Part shown: piece by piece, positions 25,948 to 33,451 of the stretch | Position numbering within the stretch: the first letter of the stretch is position 1 | Layout of the letters: each line of letters begins with the position of its first letter | Assembly: GCA_023443865.1 (NCBI GenBank) | Contig: JAEZST010000007.1 | Span: 1 to 44,628, forward strand | Length of the DNA: 44,628 nt | Direction of reading: 5' to 3' | Origin: Spirochaetota bacterium | Lineage (GTDB): Bacteria > Spirochaetota > Spirochaetia > Treponematales > Treponemataceae | Position numbers and translations under genes: made by a program | Notes under the pieces: model-generated | Told to the model about the DNA's origin: nothing | Seen by the model: only the letters and a program-made list of their open reading frames with translations | Databases searched by the model: none

Positions 25948-25997
25948 TTGACATATTGTACTAGTACATTTACGATTGTACTAGATGAGTAGTACAA
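25948..25997 (+). promoter_or_regulatory. promoter and twin palindromic operators of the gntR operon
   Basis: TTGACA (25948-25953), a 17-base spacer and TACGAT (25971-25976) form a strong promoter. Site 1 is the perfect palindrome TGTACTAGTACA (25957-25968), lying in the spacer. Site 2 is TTGTACTA-N6-TAGTACAA (25976-25997), overlapping the -10 and the gntR start codon. The 10-mer ATTGTACTAG recurs at 25955 and 25975, exactly 20 bases (about two turns) apart. A dimeric repressor on both sites would block transcription and probably translation. Confidence 0.8.
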
Positions 25998-26371
25998 GTG
26001 GGGAGAAAAAGTTCATTCCATCCCTTGATGAGGCTTCGGGAATTCCGCTCTATCGCCAGATCATTCAGGAGATAGAGCGGGCAATCGTATCGTCCCGCAT
26101 GCTGCCCGGCGATCGGCTTCCCACCATCCGTTCCCTGGCGATCGAGCTCAAAATGAACCCGAACACCATCGCCAAGGCCTATGCGGAACTGGAACTGCGC
26201 GGATTGGTGAAAACCCAGGTAGGCAGCGGGACCTATGTCTCGTCGTCGGTGGGCGCCGACGTGGAAGAACGGCTCGCGCGGATAGACGAAACCGTTATGC
26301 GCGCGATAAGGGAACTGGAATCCCTGGGCGTGCAGCGCTCCGAGATCCCCGACCTTTTCCGGAATAAATAA
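25985..26371 (+). CDS. GntR-family regulator, YtrA subfamily
   Basis: A 128-residue regulator. A winged helix (about 15-80) contains GIPLYRQIIQEIERAI, LPGDRLPTIRSLAIELKMNPNTIAKAY-type text and GLVKTQVGSGTYV. The C-terminal part is only about 45 residues, the short helical dimer arm of the YtrA branch, which usually represses a neighbouring ABC transporter operon. The start at ATG 25985 is 8 bases after the -10, so it should be leaderless; no ribosome site is present. Site 2 covers the start codon, predicting autorepression. The slipin gene follows after 12 bases. Confidence 0.88.
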   Translation: MSSTSGEKKFIPSLDEASGIPLYRQIIQEIERAIVSSRMLPGDRLPTIRSLAIELKMNPNTIAKAYAELELRGLVKTQVGSGTYVSSSVGADVEERLARIDETVMRAIRELESLGVQRSEIPDLFRNK

Positions 26372-26383
26372 GGAAGGTAGAAC

Positions 26384-27529
26384 ATGTTTTGGAATAAAAA
26401 CGAGCAATCGGAAAAACCGCTGGTAAAGGGAAGTTCCTTTCCCCACAGCCGAAAGGATTACCGGATAACCCCCGAGGGCGTGGTCATTTTCGCCTTCGTG
26501 CTGGTCGCCGGCCTCGCCTGGCTTTTCAGGACCGCGGGACCGCTCGCGCCCCTGGCAGTCGTCGTGTATATTTGCGCGCCCCTATTGGTGCTCGCGCTGA
26601 TGGCCCTTTTGCCCCGATGGCTCTTCATGCTCGCCATGCTGCCCCTGATGGGCATCGCGGTGTACGAGGTGCCCGGGTTTCGCGGCCTGCTTCCCATCGT
26701 GATCGTGGTTACCGGGGCCCTCATCGTCCCTTCGATACAGAAAATGGAGGAGTGGGAGCGGGCGATCGTGCTCCGCTTCGGGAAATTCCACCGCGTTCGC
26801 GGCCCCGGCCTTTTCCTGCTCGTGCCGTTCGCGGACCGCGTGGCCGAGACCGTGGACCTGCGCATTCGGGTGAGCGATTTCACCGCGGAGACCACCCTTA
26901 CCCGCGATTCCGTGACGGTTACCGTGGACGCCCTTTGCTTCTGGCTCGTATGGGACGCGGAAAAGGCGATTTGCGAGGTGGAAGACTATCGGGAGGCCGT
27001 TATCCTTTCGGCGAAGACCGCCTTGCGGAGCGCCGTGAGCCGCCACGACCTTTCCGTGTTCCTTGGGGAGAACGAGAAGATCGAGGAAATTATCCGCGCC
27101 GAGGTAGACGCAAAAACCACCGAATGGGGCATTACGGTCCAGCACATCGAATTGACCGACATTCAGATACCCGAGAGCCTGCAGGTTTCCCTGAGCCGGG
27201 TCGCGCAGGCCGAACGCGAAAAGCGGGGGCGGATACTCCTCGCCGAGGCGGAGGTGGAGGTGGCCCGGAAATACGAGGAAGCGGCCATGATCTACGACCG
27301 GAACCCCACCGCCATGAACCTGAAGAACCTCGCCATCCTGAACGAGGGGCTCGCCTCGGGCAACTCCATGATGCTCGTGCCGAACTCCATCACCGAAAAG
27401 CTCGAGGGCAAGGACCTGTTCGGCCTGCAGGCCCTGGGCAAGATCGAGGCGAATGAGAAGGCCGTTCGAAAGGCCGGCCAACACGGACGGGACGGGCAAG
27501 CCGCCGCGCCGAAGGAGAAAACCGAATGA
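26384..27529 (+). CDS. slipin/stomatin (SPFH) membrane protein
   Basis: A 381-residue protein. Unlike typical slipins with one anchor, it has about three or four hydrophobic segments in the first 115 residues (VVIFAFVLVAGLAWLF, LAPLAVVVYICAPLLVLALM, LFMLAMLPLMGIAVY, LLPIVIVVTGALIV). The SPFH domain follows (about 122-290: ERAIVLRFGKFHRVRGPGLF, VDLRIRV, TRDSVTVTVDA), then the EKRGRILLAEAEVEVARKYEEA coiled coil. Slipins organise membrane microdomains and scaffold membrane complexes. It sits between the regulator and the ABC genes, which suggests it scaffolds the transporter. The stop overlaps the ATPase start (ATGA). Confidence 0.87.
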   Translation: MFWNKNEQSEKPLVKGSSFPHSRKDYRITPEGVVIFAFVLVAGLAWLFRTAGPLAPLAVVVYICAPLLVLALMALLPRWLFMLAMLPLMGIAVYEVPGFRGLLPIVIVVTGALIVPSIQKMEEWERAIVLRFGKFHRVRGPGLFLLVPFADRVAETVDLRIRVSDFTAETTLTRDSVTVTVDALCFWLVWDAEKAICEVEDYREAVILSAKTALRSAVSRHDLSVFLGENEKIEEIIRAEVDAKTTEWGITVQHIELTDIQIPESLQVSLSRVAQAEREKRGRILLAEAEVEVARKYEEAAMIYDRNPTAMNLKNLAILNEGLASGNSMMLVPNSITEKLEGKDLFGLQALGKIEANEKAVRKAGQHGRDGQAAAPKEKTE

Positions 27530-28209
27530 GCGTTATTGCGACGACCGATTTGGTCAAGGATTATCAGCTGAACGGAATTACGGTGAACGCCCTGCGCGGC
27601 GTGAGCATACGGGTGGAACCCGGCGAATTCACCGCCATCGCCGGGCCTTCGGGAAGCGGAAAGTCGACCTTCCTGCACTTGGTCGGCTGCCTGGACGCGC
27701 CTACCGCCGGTACCATCAGCGTGTGCGGGGCCGACGTGGCCCTCATGAAGCGCGACGAACTGGCCATGCTCCGCAGGAGAACGATCGGCTTTATCTTCCA
27801 GGCGTACAACCTGATACCCGTGCTTACCGCCCTGGAAAACGTGTCGCTGCCCCTGGTCCTGCTCGGCCAGCCCCGCGCGGCGGCCAGAAAAACCGCCCTG
27901 GACGCCCTGGTCAAGGTGGGGCTCGCCGACATGGGCGACCGGAGGCCCAAAGAAATGTCCGGCGGTCAGCAGCAGCGCGTCGCCATCGCCCGCGCCCTCG
28001 CCAAGGAACCCGAACTCATCCTCGCCGACGAGCCCACGGCCAACCTCGACTCCGTAACGGCCCGGGAAATCCTTGACCTGATGCTCGCGCTCAATAGGGA
28101 AGGCAAAACCACCTTCGTCTTTTCCACCCACGATAAGCTGGTCATGGAATACGCCCGCCGGCTCGTATCCCTCCGGGACGGGAAAATCGTCGAAGAGACC
28201 GTAAAATGA
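27526..28209 (+). CDS. LolD/MacB-type ABC transporter ATPase
   Basis: A 227-residue nucleotide-binding subunit. Walker A GPSGSGKST (40-48), Q-loop FIFQAYNLIPVLTALENV, signature MSGGQQQRVAIARALA (about 144-159), Walker B LILADEPTANLDS, and H-loop STHD. The sequence is typical of the LolD/MacB/FtsE group that powers mechanotransmission by FtsX-type permeases rather than substrate pumping. Linked by 4-base overlaps to the slipin and the first permease. Confidence 0.92.
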   Translation: MSVIATTDLVKDYQLNGITVNALRGVSIRVEPGEFTAIAGPSGSGKSTFLHLVGCLDAPTAGTISVCGADVALMKRDELAMLRRRTIGFIFQAYNLIPVLTALENVSLPLVLLGQPRAAARKTALDALVKVGLADMGDRRPKEMSGGQQQRVAIARALAKEPELILADEPTANLDSVTAREILDLMLALNREGKTTFVFSTHDKLVMEYARRLVSLRDGKIVEETVK

Positions 28210-29960
28210 AAACGGACAGCATTTTGACGGTGTGCGCCATGGCGGCCAAAAACCTTTCCCGGCACCGCGTTAAAACGATCATCACCGTGACGGCCATAGC
28301 CGTGAGCGTGAGCCTGTATATCTTCATGGACGCGTGGCTTCTCGGGATGAACCTGGATTCCCGGCGCAATATCGTGAATTACGAGACCGGGGCCGCCAAG
28401 ATCCAGGGCGACGCCTACTTCGCGCGCGAGGACGAACTGCCGATGTACGAATCGTTCCGGGGGTGGGAACCGATCGCGCGGGCGCTTGAGGCCTCGGGCT
28501 ACCGCGCCGCGCCGCGCTTCGTGTTCACCGGCACCCTCTATTCCCGCGGGGGAACGGCGCCCATGGTCATGAACGCCGTGGACGTGGAAGCCGAGAAGGC
28601 CTTGCTGCGCTACGCCGACTACGTGGAGTCGGGCCGCATGATCCGGGCGGGGCGGCAGGAAATCGCGGTCGGCGCCCTGGTCGCGGACAAGCTCCGCGTG
28701 GGCATTCCGTCCCGGTGTTCGACCGAGGAACTGGAAACCGATCTCGTCGCCGCGGCCCAAACCCCGCAGGACGCCGACTTTATCCGGTCCCTGTACGTAA
28801 GCTGGCGGAGCCTCGGAAAGTCTGAGGGCCTCTTTGCCCCGAAGGAATCGGATGCCGCGCTGGACGATCGTATGGCGCTGCGCCCTGACGTGACCGCCGC
28901 CGACCGGGCCCGGCTTTGGGACATTCTGGCCGCCTCGGGGCGAAACGACGTGCGCGTCTCGACCACCATCGACGCGGCGGCCCTTCCCGATTCGATTGAC
29001 GCCCCGCGCTTCGAGCGGGAACTCTACGAAACCGCCGGCGCCGAAACCCGCGCCGACTACGACGCGCTTTACCGGCTGAACCCGGATACGCGCTCCTACG
29101 AGCTGATACCCGAGGGCGCGCTTCCCGGCGACGGCCCGGTCCGGTCGCGCGCCCTGCGGGCCATGCTCGACGCCGGCTTTCCGGGCGCCGTGGTCCACGT
29201 GAACCAGCTGATCGACGCGGTTGTCGTCGGGGTGGTGAACGCCCCGAACCCGGCGATAAACGGCAATATGGGGTGGATACCCCTCGATTCCCTGCAGGAC
29301 GAGTCGGGGCTGATGCTCGACGGCGCCGTGACGGAAATACTCGTCCGCTCGGCGACGGCCCGTGACGAGGCGCTGCCAGGCGCCTTTGAGGCCCCCGAAA
29401 CGATTCGGGCCGCCGTGGACGCCGCCTTGGCGAAAGCGGGAGCGGCGTTTCCCGCGGGGCTTTCGGTACGGTCCTGGAGGGATTACGTGCCCGACTATTT
29501 CGCCGCCGCCAACGGCGACCAGGTTTCGAGCCGCCTGATGATCTTCTTCCTCTTCGTGCTTTCCTTCATCGGGATCGCGAACACCATGCTTATGGCCATC
29601 CTGGAGCGGACGAAGGAAATCGGCATGCTGCGAGCCCTGGGCATGACCGACCGCCAGCTCCTCTTTTCCTACGCCTTCGAGGCGACCCTTATCGGGATAA
29701 TTGGCGGGGCGATCGGCGCCGTCCTGGGCTGCCTTCTCAACATTCCCATGGTGCTCGTGGGCGTCGACTACTCGGGAATGACCAGCGCGCTTAACGGCGA
29801 TATCGGCTACCGGGTCGCGACCTTTTTCCGATCGGCCTGGAATTTCCCGACCGTCGCCTATACCTTCGTCGGGGCCTCGATCCTCTCCGGACTCGTGGCC
29901 ATACCGCCCACCCTGCGGGCCCTTTCCCTGCCCGTGACCGAGAGCCTCCGGTTCGAATAG
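28206..29960 (+). CDS. FtsX/MacB-type ABC permease, large periplasmic domain
   Basis: A 584-residue inner-membrane permease. One segment at about 22-44 (TIITVTAIAVSVSLYIFMDAWLL) is followed by a roughly 395-residue periplasmic domain. Three C-terminal segments then occur (about 443-465, 490-515, 560-580), with the FtsX-core text MLRALGMTDRQLLFSY. This four-helix plan is shared by LolC/LolE and MacB. The periplasmic domain is larger than in LolC/E, so it may handle a different cargo or contact the LolA-like partner differently. Confidence 0.87.
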   Translation: MKTDSILTVCAMAAKNLSRHRVKTIITVTAIAVSVSLYIFMDAWLLGMNLDSRRNIVNYETGAAKIQGDAYFAREDELPMYESFRGWEPIARALEASGYRAAPRFVFTGTLYSRGGTAPMVMNAVDVEAEKALLRYADYVESGRMIRAGRQEIAVGALVADKLRVGIPSRCSTEELETDLVAAAQTPQDADFIRSLYVSWRSLGKSEGLFAPKESDAALDDRMALRPDVTAADRARLWDILAASGRNDVRVSTTIDAAALPDSIDAPRFERELYETAGAETRADYDALYRLNPDTRSYELIPEGALPGDGPVRSRALRAMLDAGFPGAVVHVNQLIDAVVVGVVNAPNPAINGNMGWIPLDSLQDESGLMLDGAVTEILVRSATARDEALPGAFEAPETIRAAVDAALAKAGAAFPAGLSVRSWRDYVPDYFAAANGDQVSSRLMIFFLFVLSFIGIANTMLMAILERTKEIGMLRALGMTDRQLLFSYAFEATLIGIIGGAIGAVLGCLLNIPMVLVGVDYSGMTSALNGDIGYRVATFFRSAWNFPTVAYTFVGASILSGLVAIPPTLRALSLPVTESLRFE

Positions 29961-29970
29961 CGAGGAAACC

Positions 29971-31269
29971 ATGAACGTGAACGGCAAAAAAAGCAAATCC
30001 GGCGGTTTCGGTGCCCTCGTGACCGTGGCCTGGCGGAACGTGTGGCGGAACAAGCGCCGCACCGCCCTGTGCGTCGCGGCGGTGGGCATCGCGGTATTTT
30101 TCAATATTTTCATGACCTCCTGGGTAGACGGCATGTTCGAGAGCATCGCACAGATCGTGCGGGTCTTCAGCTCGGGCGACGTTTCGGTCACTTCCGCCCG
30201 GTACCAAGAAGAAAAGGAATACTTCCCGGTCCAGTACCCGATCTCGGATTCCCCGGACGGCGACGCGATCCTCGCGGCGACGCGCGCGATACCCGGGGTC
30301 GCGGCCGCCCTGCCCCGGATAAGCGCCTACGCGACCCTTTTCGACAGCACGGTAAAGCACGCGATTCTCTGGGGCCTGGACCTTCCCGCGGAAACGAAAG
30401 CCCATTGGTTTAACCTGACCGAGCGTTCCGACGGCCTCGTGGAAGGGCGGTTTCCCGAAACCGGCGCCAACGAGTGCGCGATCGGCGTGACCTTCGCCAA
30501 AAAGGCGGGGCTACGCGTCGGGGACCGGATTCCCCTTAAAACGGTCTCGGCGGAATTTTCCGACAAGTACTGGAGCCCGGTGGTGACGGGGATTTTCAAG
30601 TTCGACTATCGGCCCGTGGACGAATCGACCGTCGTGGTGCCGGTAGACCGGCTTTCCCGCGTTCTCGGCATGGAAGGCGGCCTGCAGCAGCTTGCCCTAT
30701 TCCTGGACGACCCGCGCGATTCGGGAAGGGTTCGCGACCAGACGGCGGCGGCCCTCGCCGGACTCTCGGGCAAGGCGGGCGCCGATTCGGTACTCGAATG
30801 GAAGGACGACTACTGGGTCGCCCTGTGGTCCAGCATGACGGTGCTTTTCGCGATCGTCTTTCTCGTGTTCCAGGTCGTGGCCAGTTTCCTCATCATCAAC
30901 ACGATGCTGATGGTAATTCACGAGCGGATCAAGGAAATCGGGATGATGGGGGCGCTCGGCATGACCCGGCGCGAGATCGTAACGGTATTCTTCCTGGAGG
31001 CGGTGACCCTAAGCGTGATCGGTTCCCTTGCGGGCTGTATCGTCGGCGGGCTATCCGCGTGGCTCGGCTCCCTTTTCCCCCTGGACGTAAACGCGTTCAT
31101 GGGGGGCGGCATGAAGGACCTTCCCATCGCCGGCACCATCTACCTCAGTTTTTCGGCGAAATCGATCGTGAACGGGTTCCTGTTCGGCGTGATCGTGTCG
31201 TCGGTTTGTACCCTCTTCCCGTCTTTGAAAAGCGCGTTCATTCAGCCGGTGGAAGCCCTCCGCCGCTGA
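29971..31269 (+). CDS. FtsX/LolC-E-type ABC permease, second subunit
   Basis: A 432-residue permease with the same four-helix plan: one segment at about 31-55, a periplasmic domain of about 230 residues, then three segments at about 286-315, 342-371 and 398-420. Core text KEIGMMGALGMTRREIVTVFFLEA matches FtsX. It should form a heterodimer with the preceding permease, one ATPase dimer serving both, as in LolCDE. GAGGAAACC precedes ATG 29971, 10 bases after the previous stop. Confidence 0.87.
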   Translation: MNVNGKKSKSGGFGALVTVAWRNVWRNKRRTALCVAAVGIAVFFNIFMTSWVDGMFESIAQIVRVFSSGDVSVTSARYQEEKEYFPVQYPISDSPDGDAILAATRAIPGVAAALPRISAYATLFDSTVKHAILWGLDLPAETKAHWFNLTERSDGLVEGRFPETGANECAIGVTFAKKAGLRVGDRIPLKTVSAEFSDKYWSPVVTGIFKFDYRPVDESTVVVPVDRLSRVLGMEGGLQQLALFLDDPRDSGRVRDQTAAALAGLSGKAGADSVLEWKDDYWVALWSSMTVLFAIVFLVFQVVASFLIINTMLMVIHERIKEIGMMGALGMTRREIVTVFFLEAVTLSVIGSLAGCIVGGLSAWLGSLFPLDVNAFMGGGMKDLPIAGTIYLSFSAKSIVNGFLFGVIVSSVCTLFPSLKSAFIQPVEALRR

Positions 31270-31326
31270 TCGGAACGCGGGCCGGGAGCGGCCGTTTCGC
31301 CGGCTCCCCGTGAATGACTTACTTTT

Positions 31327-31332
31327 TATTAT
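31327..31332 (+). promoter_or_regulatory. possible internal -10 before the LolA-like gene
   Basis: TATTAT lies 7 bases before ATG 31340, and the 76-base gap after the second permease is the longest inside this operon. There is no good -35. Read-through mRNA would instead use AGGAG (31333-31337) and ATG 31346. Confidence 0.3.
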
Positions 31333-31345
31333 AGGAGCGATGCAT

Positions 31346-32194
31346 ATGGAAAAGAAACCCGCGCATGCCGGAAAGCCGATCACGCGTACGGAACGGGCGA
31401 CCGGTACCCGCGGCTCGAACCCCCGCGCCCGGCTGGCGGCCCGCGTCCCAATCCTCGGCGCCGTATTAGCGGCCCTTTTCGCGGGGCAGCTCGCGGCCGC
31501 GCCGGCGATTACCGAGCGAACCACGGCGGCCGAGATAATCGCCATGATCGACCGGAACGAGGTGTACGACTCGATCCAGTACGACGGCCAGATGGTTATC
31601 GAATACAGGGGCAAGCGCTACGTCAAGGAGTTTACCGCCTCTACCCGGGGCAATCGGGACAGCTATATCGAGTTCACCAATAGCGAGGACCGGGGCACGA
31701 AGTACCTTAAAAAGGACGGTCGGCTGTACGTGTATTCGCCCGATACCGAGCAGGTCATGCTCATCTCGGGCCACATGCTCAAGGAATCGATGATGGGCTC
31801 GGACCTTTCCTACGAGGACACCATCGAGAACCGTACCCTCTCCGAGCGCTACGACGCGGCGATAATCGGAACCGAGGACTGGAACGGAACGGCGTGCCGG
31901 GTACTCGAGCTGACGGCGAAGAAGAAGACGGAAAGCTACCAAAAGGAGCGCGTCTGGGTTTCGATGGAAACCGGCGACCTTATGCATTACGAGCTTTTCG
32001 CCCTGTCCGGGGCCAAGCTGAAGGAATACAACCTGATCCGCGCCGAGACCATCGGCGCGCGCCGCTTCCCCATTGAAGCCGAAATGAAGGACCTTTTGCG
32101 GAAGGACAGCCGCACTTCCTTCGTGATGCGGAACGTCAGGCTGGACGGGGTTATCCCCGATTCGGTTTTCAGCATGAGGAACCTGGAACGATGA
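31346..32194 (+). CDS. LolA-like outer-membrane lipoprotein-sorting protein
   Basis: A 282-residue exported protein. The long basic N-terminal region (about 33 residues) precedes the hydrophobic signal VPILGAVLAALFAGQLAAA. The mature part has the PF17131-style pattern TAAEIIAMIDRNEVYDSIQYDGQM, a beta-strand series including YLKKDGRLYVYSPDTEQVMLISGHML and GTACRVLELTAK, and ends in DGVIPDSVFSMRNLER. The fold is a periplasmic half-barrel that carries lipid-modified cargo. ATG 31346 follows AGGAG at 8 bases; ATG 31340 is also possible. Stop overlaps the next start (ATGA). Confidence 0.83.
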   Translation: MEKKPAHAGKPITRTERATGTRGSNPRARLAARVPILGAVLAALFAGQLAAAPAITERTTAAEIIAMIDRNEVYDSIQYDGQMVIEYRGKRYVKEFTASTRGNRDSYIEFTNSEDRGTKYLKKDGRLYVYSPDTEQVMLISGHMLKESMMGSDLSYEDTIENRTLSERYDAAIIGTEDWNGTACRVLELTAKKKTESYQKERVWVSMETGDLMHYELFALSGAKLKEYNLIRAETIGARRFPIEAEMKDLLRKDSRTSFVMRNVRLDGVIPDSVFSMRNLER

Positions 32195-33390
32195 CCCGGC
32201 CTTGGCGCGGGCTTCCCGCTTTCGCGTGCGCCTTTTTCCTTGCGGTAACCGCCGTTCCCCCTGCGGCGGAAGAACCCGTGTTTTCGGGAACCCTCGAAAC
32301 GAAGGCGGCGGGAACGCTGTTGGTAGACGGGCTTTCTACCGGGGACGATTCCGTCGCCTGGTCCTTCGAGGAATCGGCGAACCTCCGCTTCAAGGCGGCG
32401 GCGGGAGAACGGGGGACCGCGTTCGGCTCTTTCAACCTGCGCGCCTGGACCGCCGACGCGCCGGAAAGGCTCGTTTCGCTCGCGACGCTTGACCCCTCCC
32501 TGGGTCTCGACGGGAAGGCCCTCAGGACCGAGCTTTCCTCGGGCGGCGAGTTGGAGCGGCTCTACGTTTCCCTGCGAGGGGAGAAGGCCGATACGGACGC
32601 GGGACTCATGCGCATCGCCTTCGGCTATTCCCCCGCCTTCCGGCCCACCGATATCCTGAATCCGCCGAACCCGCTCTATCCGAACGCGCGGCTCCGGGGC
32701 GTCCTGGGCGTCGCGGTTGCGGCATATCCCTCGGACGACGCGAAACTCCGCGGCTTTTTCGCCTCGCGCGCGACGGCGGCCTTCGGCGATACGGGCGCCG
32801 CGTCAACCGCCGCGGTTCGCCCGCTGGCGGGCCTGTCGGCGGACTGGAACGGGCGCCGTTTCAGCGCCCAGCCCCTTTATCTCGTCAGGCTGCCCGAGAG
32901 CGCCGGTACCGTGCCCGACCAATACGCGGGAATATCGCTGAAGATGGAGGCGGGCGCGGGCTGGTGCCTGGACGCGCTGTGGACCAACGAAGACCGGGAC
33001 GCGCCGTTCGCCGAAAGCCTAAAGGCCTCGGTTTCGGCCGATTGGTCCGCCTTCGACGCGAAACTGTACCTCTTGGGGCAGTATTTGTGGAACGGTCCCG
33101 GCGATCGCGGGGTAAACGGCATTCGGGAGGTAACGGAGCGGCAGTACGGATTCGCGACGATCGCGTGGCAGTGGGACGACTATACCCGTTTCGCCCTTTC
33201 CTGCCTGGCGAACCTGGAAGACCGGTCCCTGGCCCCGGCCCTCACGGCGACCCATGAACCCTTCCAGGGCATGAGCCTCGGCCTTACCGCCCGGTTCGGC
33301 CTTGATCCCGCCGGCGGAACGGGCGAGTTTTCGCCCGACGCGACGGGAACGAAGGGAACCCTCGAGGCTTCGGCCAGCCTCCGGTTTTAA
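32191..33390 (+). CDS. predicted outer-membrane beta-barrel protein
   Basis: A 399-residue protein with a signal peptide (FACAFFLAVTAVPPAAA-like, cut near residue 26). The mature part is made of alternating strands and Gly/Asn turns and ends in Phe, like outer-membrane proteins. The motif FRPTDILNPPNPLYPNARLRG (about 150-170) resembles a plug or extracellular loop seen in DUF1302-like barrels found beside lipoprotein-sorting proteins. It likely forms the outer-membrane end of the upstream ABC/LolA-like route; this is inference. No lipobox. Coupled by ATGA to the LolA-like gene. Function unproven. Confidence 0.65.
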   Translation: MTRPWRGLPAFACAFFLAVTAVPPAAEEPVFSGTLETKAAGTLLVDGLSTGDDSVAWSFEESANLRFKAAAGERGTAFGSFNLRAWTADAPERLVSLATLDPSLGLDGKALRTELSSGGELERLYVSLRGEKADTDAGLMRIAFGYSPAFRPTDILNPPNPLYPNARLRGVLGVAVAAYPSDDAKLRGFFASRATAAFGDTGAASTAAVRPLAGLSADWNGRRFSAQPLYLVRLPESAGTVPDQYAGISLKMEAGAGWCLDALWTNEDRDAPFAESLKASVSADWSAFDAKLYLLGQYLWNGPGDRGVNGIREVTERQYGFATIAWQWDDYTRFALSCLANLEDRSLAPALTATHEPFQGMSLGLTARFGLDPAGGTGEFSPDATGTKGTLEASASLRF

Positions 33391-33397
33391 CTGCCCC

Positions 33398-33431
33398 GCT
33401 TTGAGTACGGCCCGGCTTTGAGTACGGCCCG
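33398..33431. repeat. 17-bp tandem duplication
   Basis: Two perfect head-to-tail copies of GCTTTGAGTACGGCCCG at 33398-33414 and 33415-33431, in the short gap between two convergent genes. Probably a local slippage product; no terminator is obvious here. Confidence 0.8.
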
Positions 33432-33451
33432 AGCAAGGCGGCCGCTTTCCC

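Noticed and set aside
27966..30191. 741-codon minus-strand frame opposite the first FtsX permease
   Set aside because: Antisense shadow; composition His/Gly/Arg-rich and the plus-strand genes have clear families.
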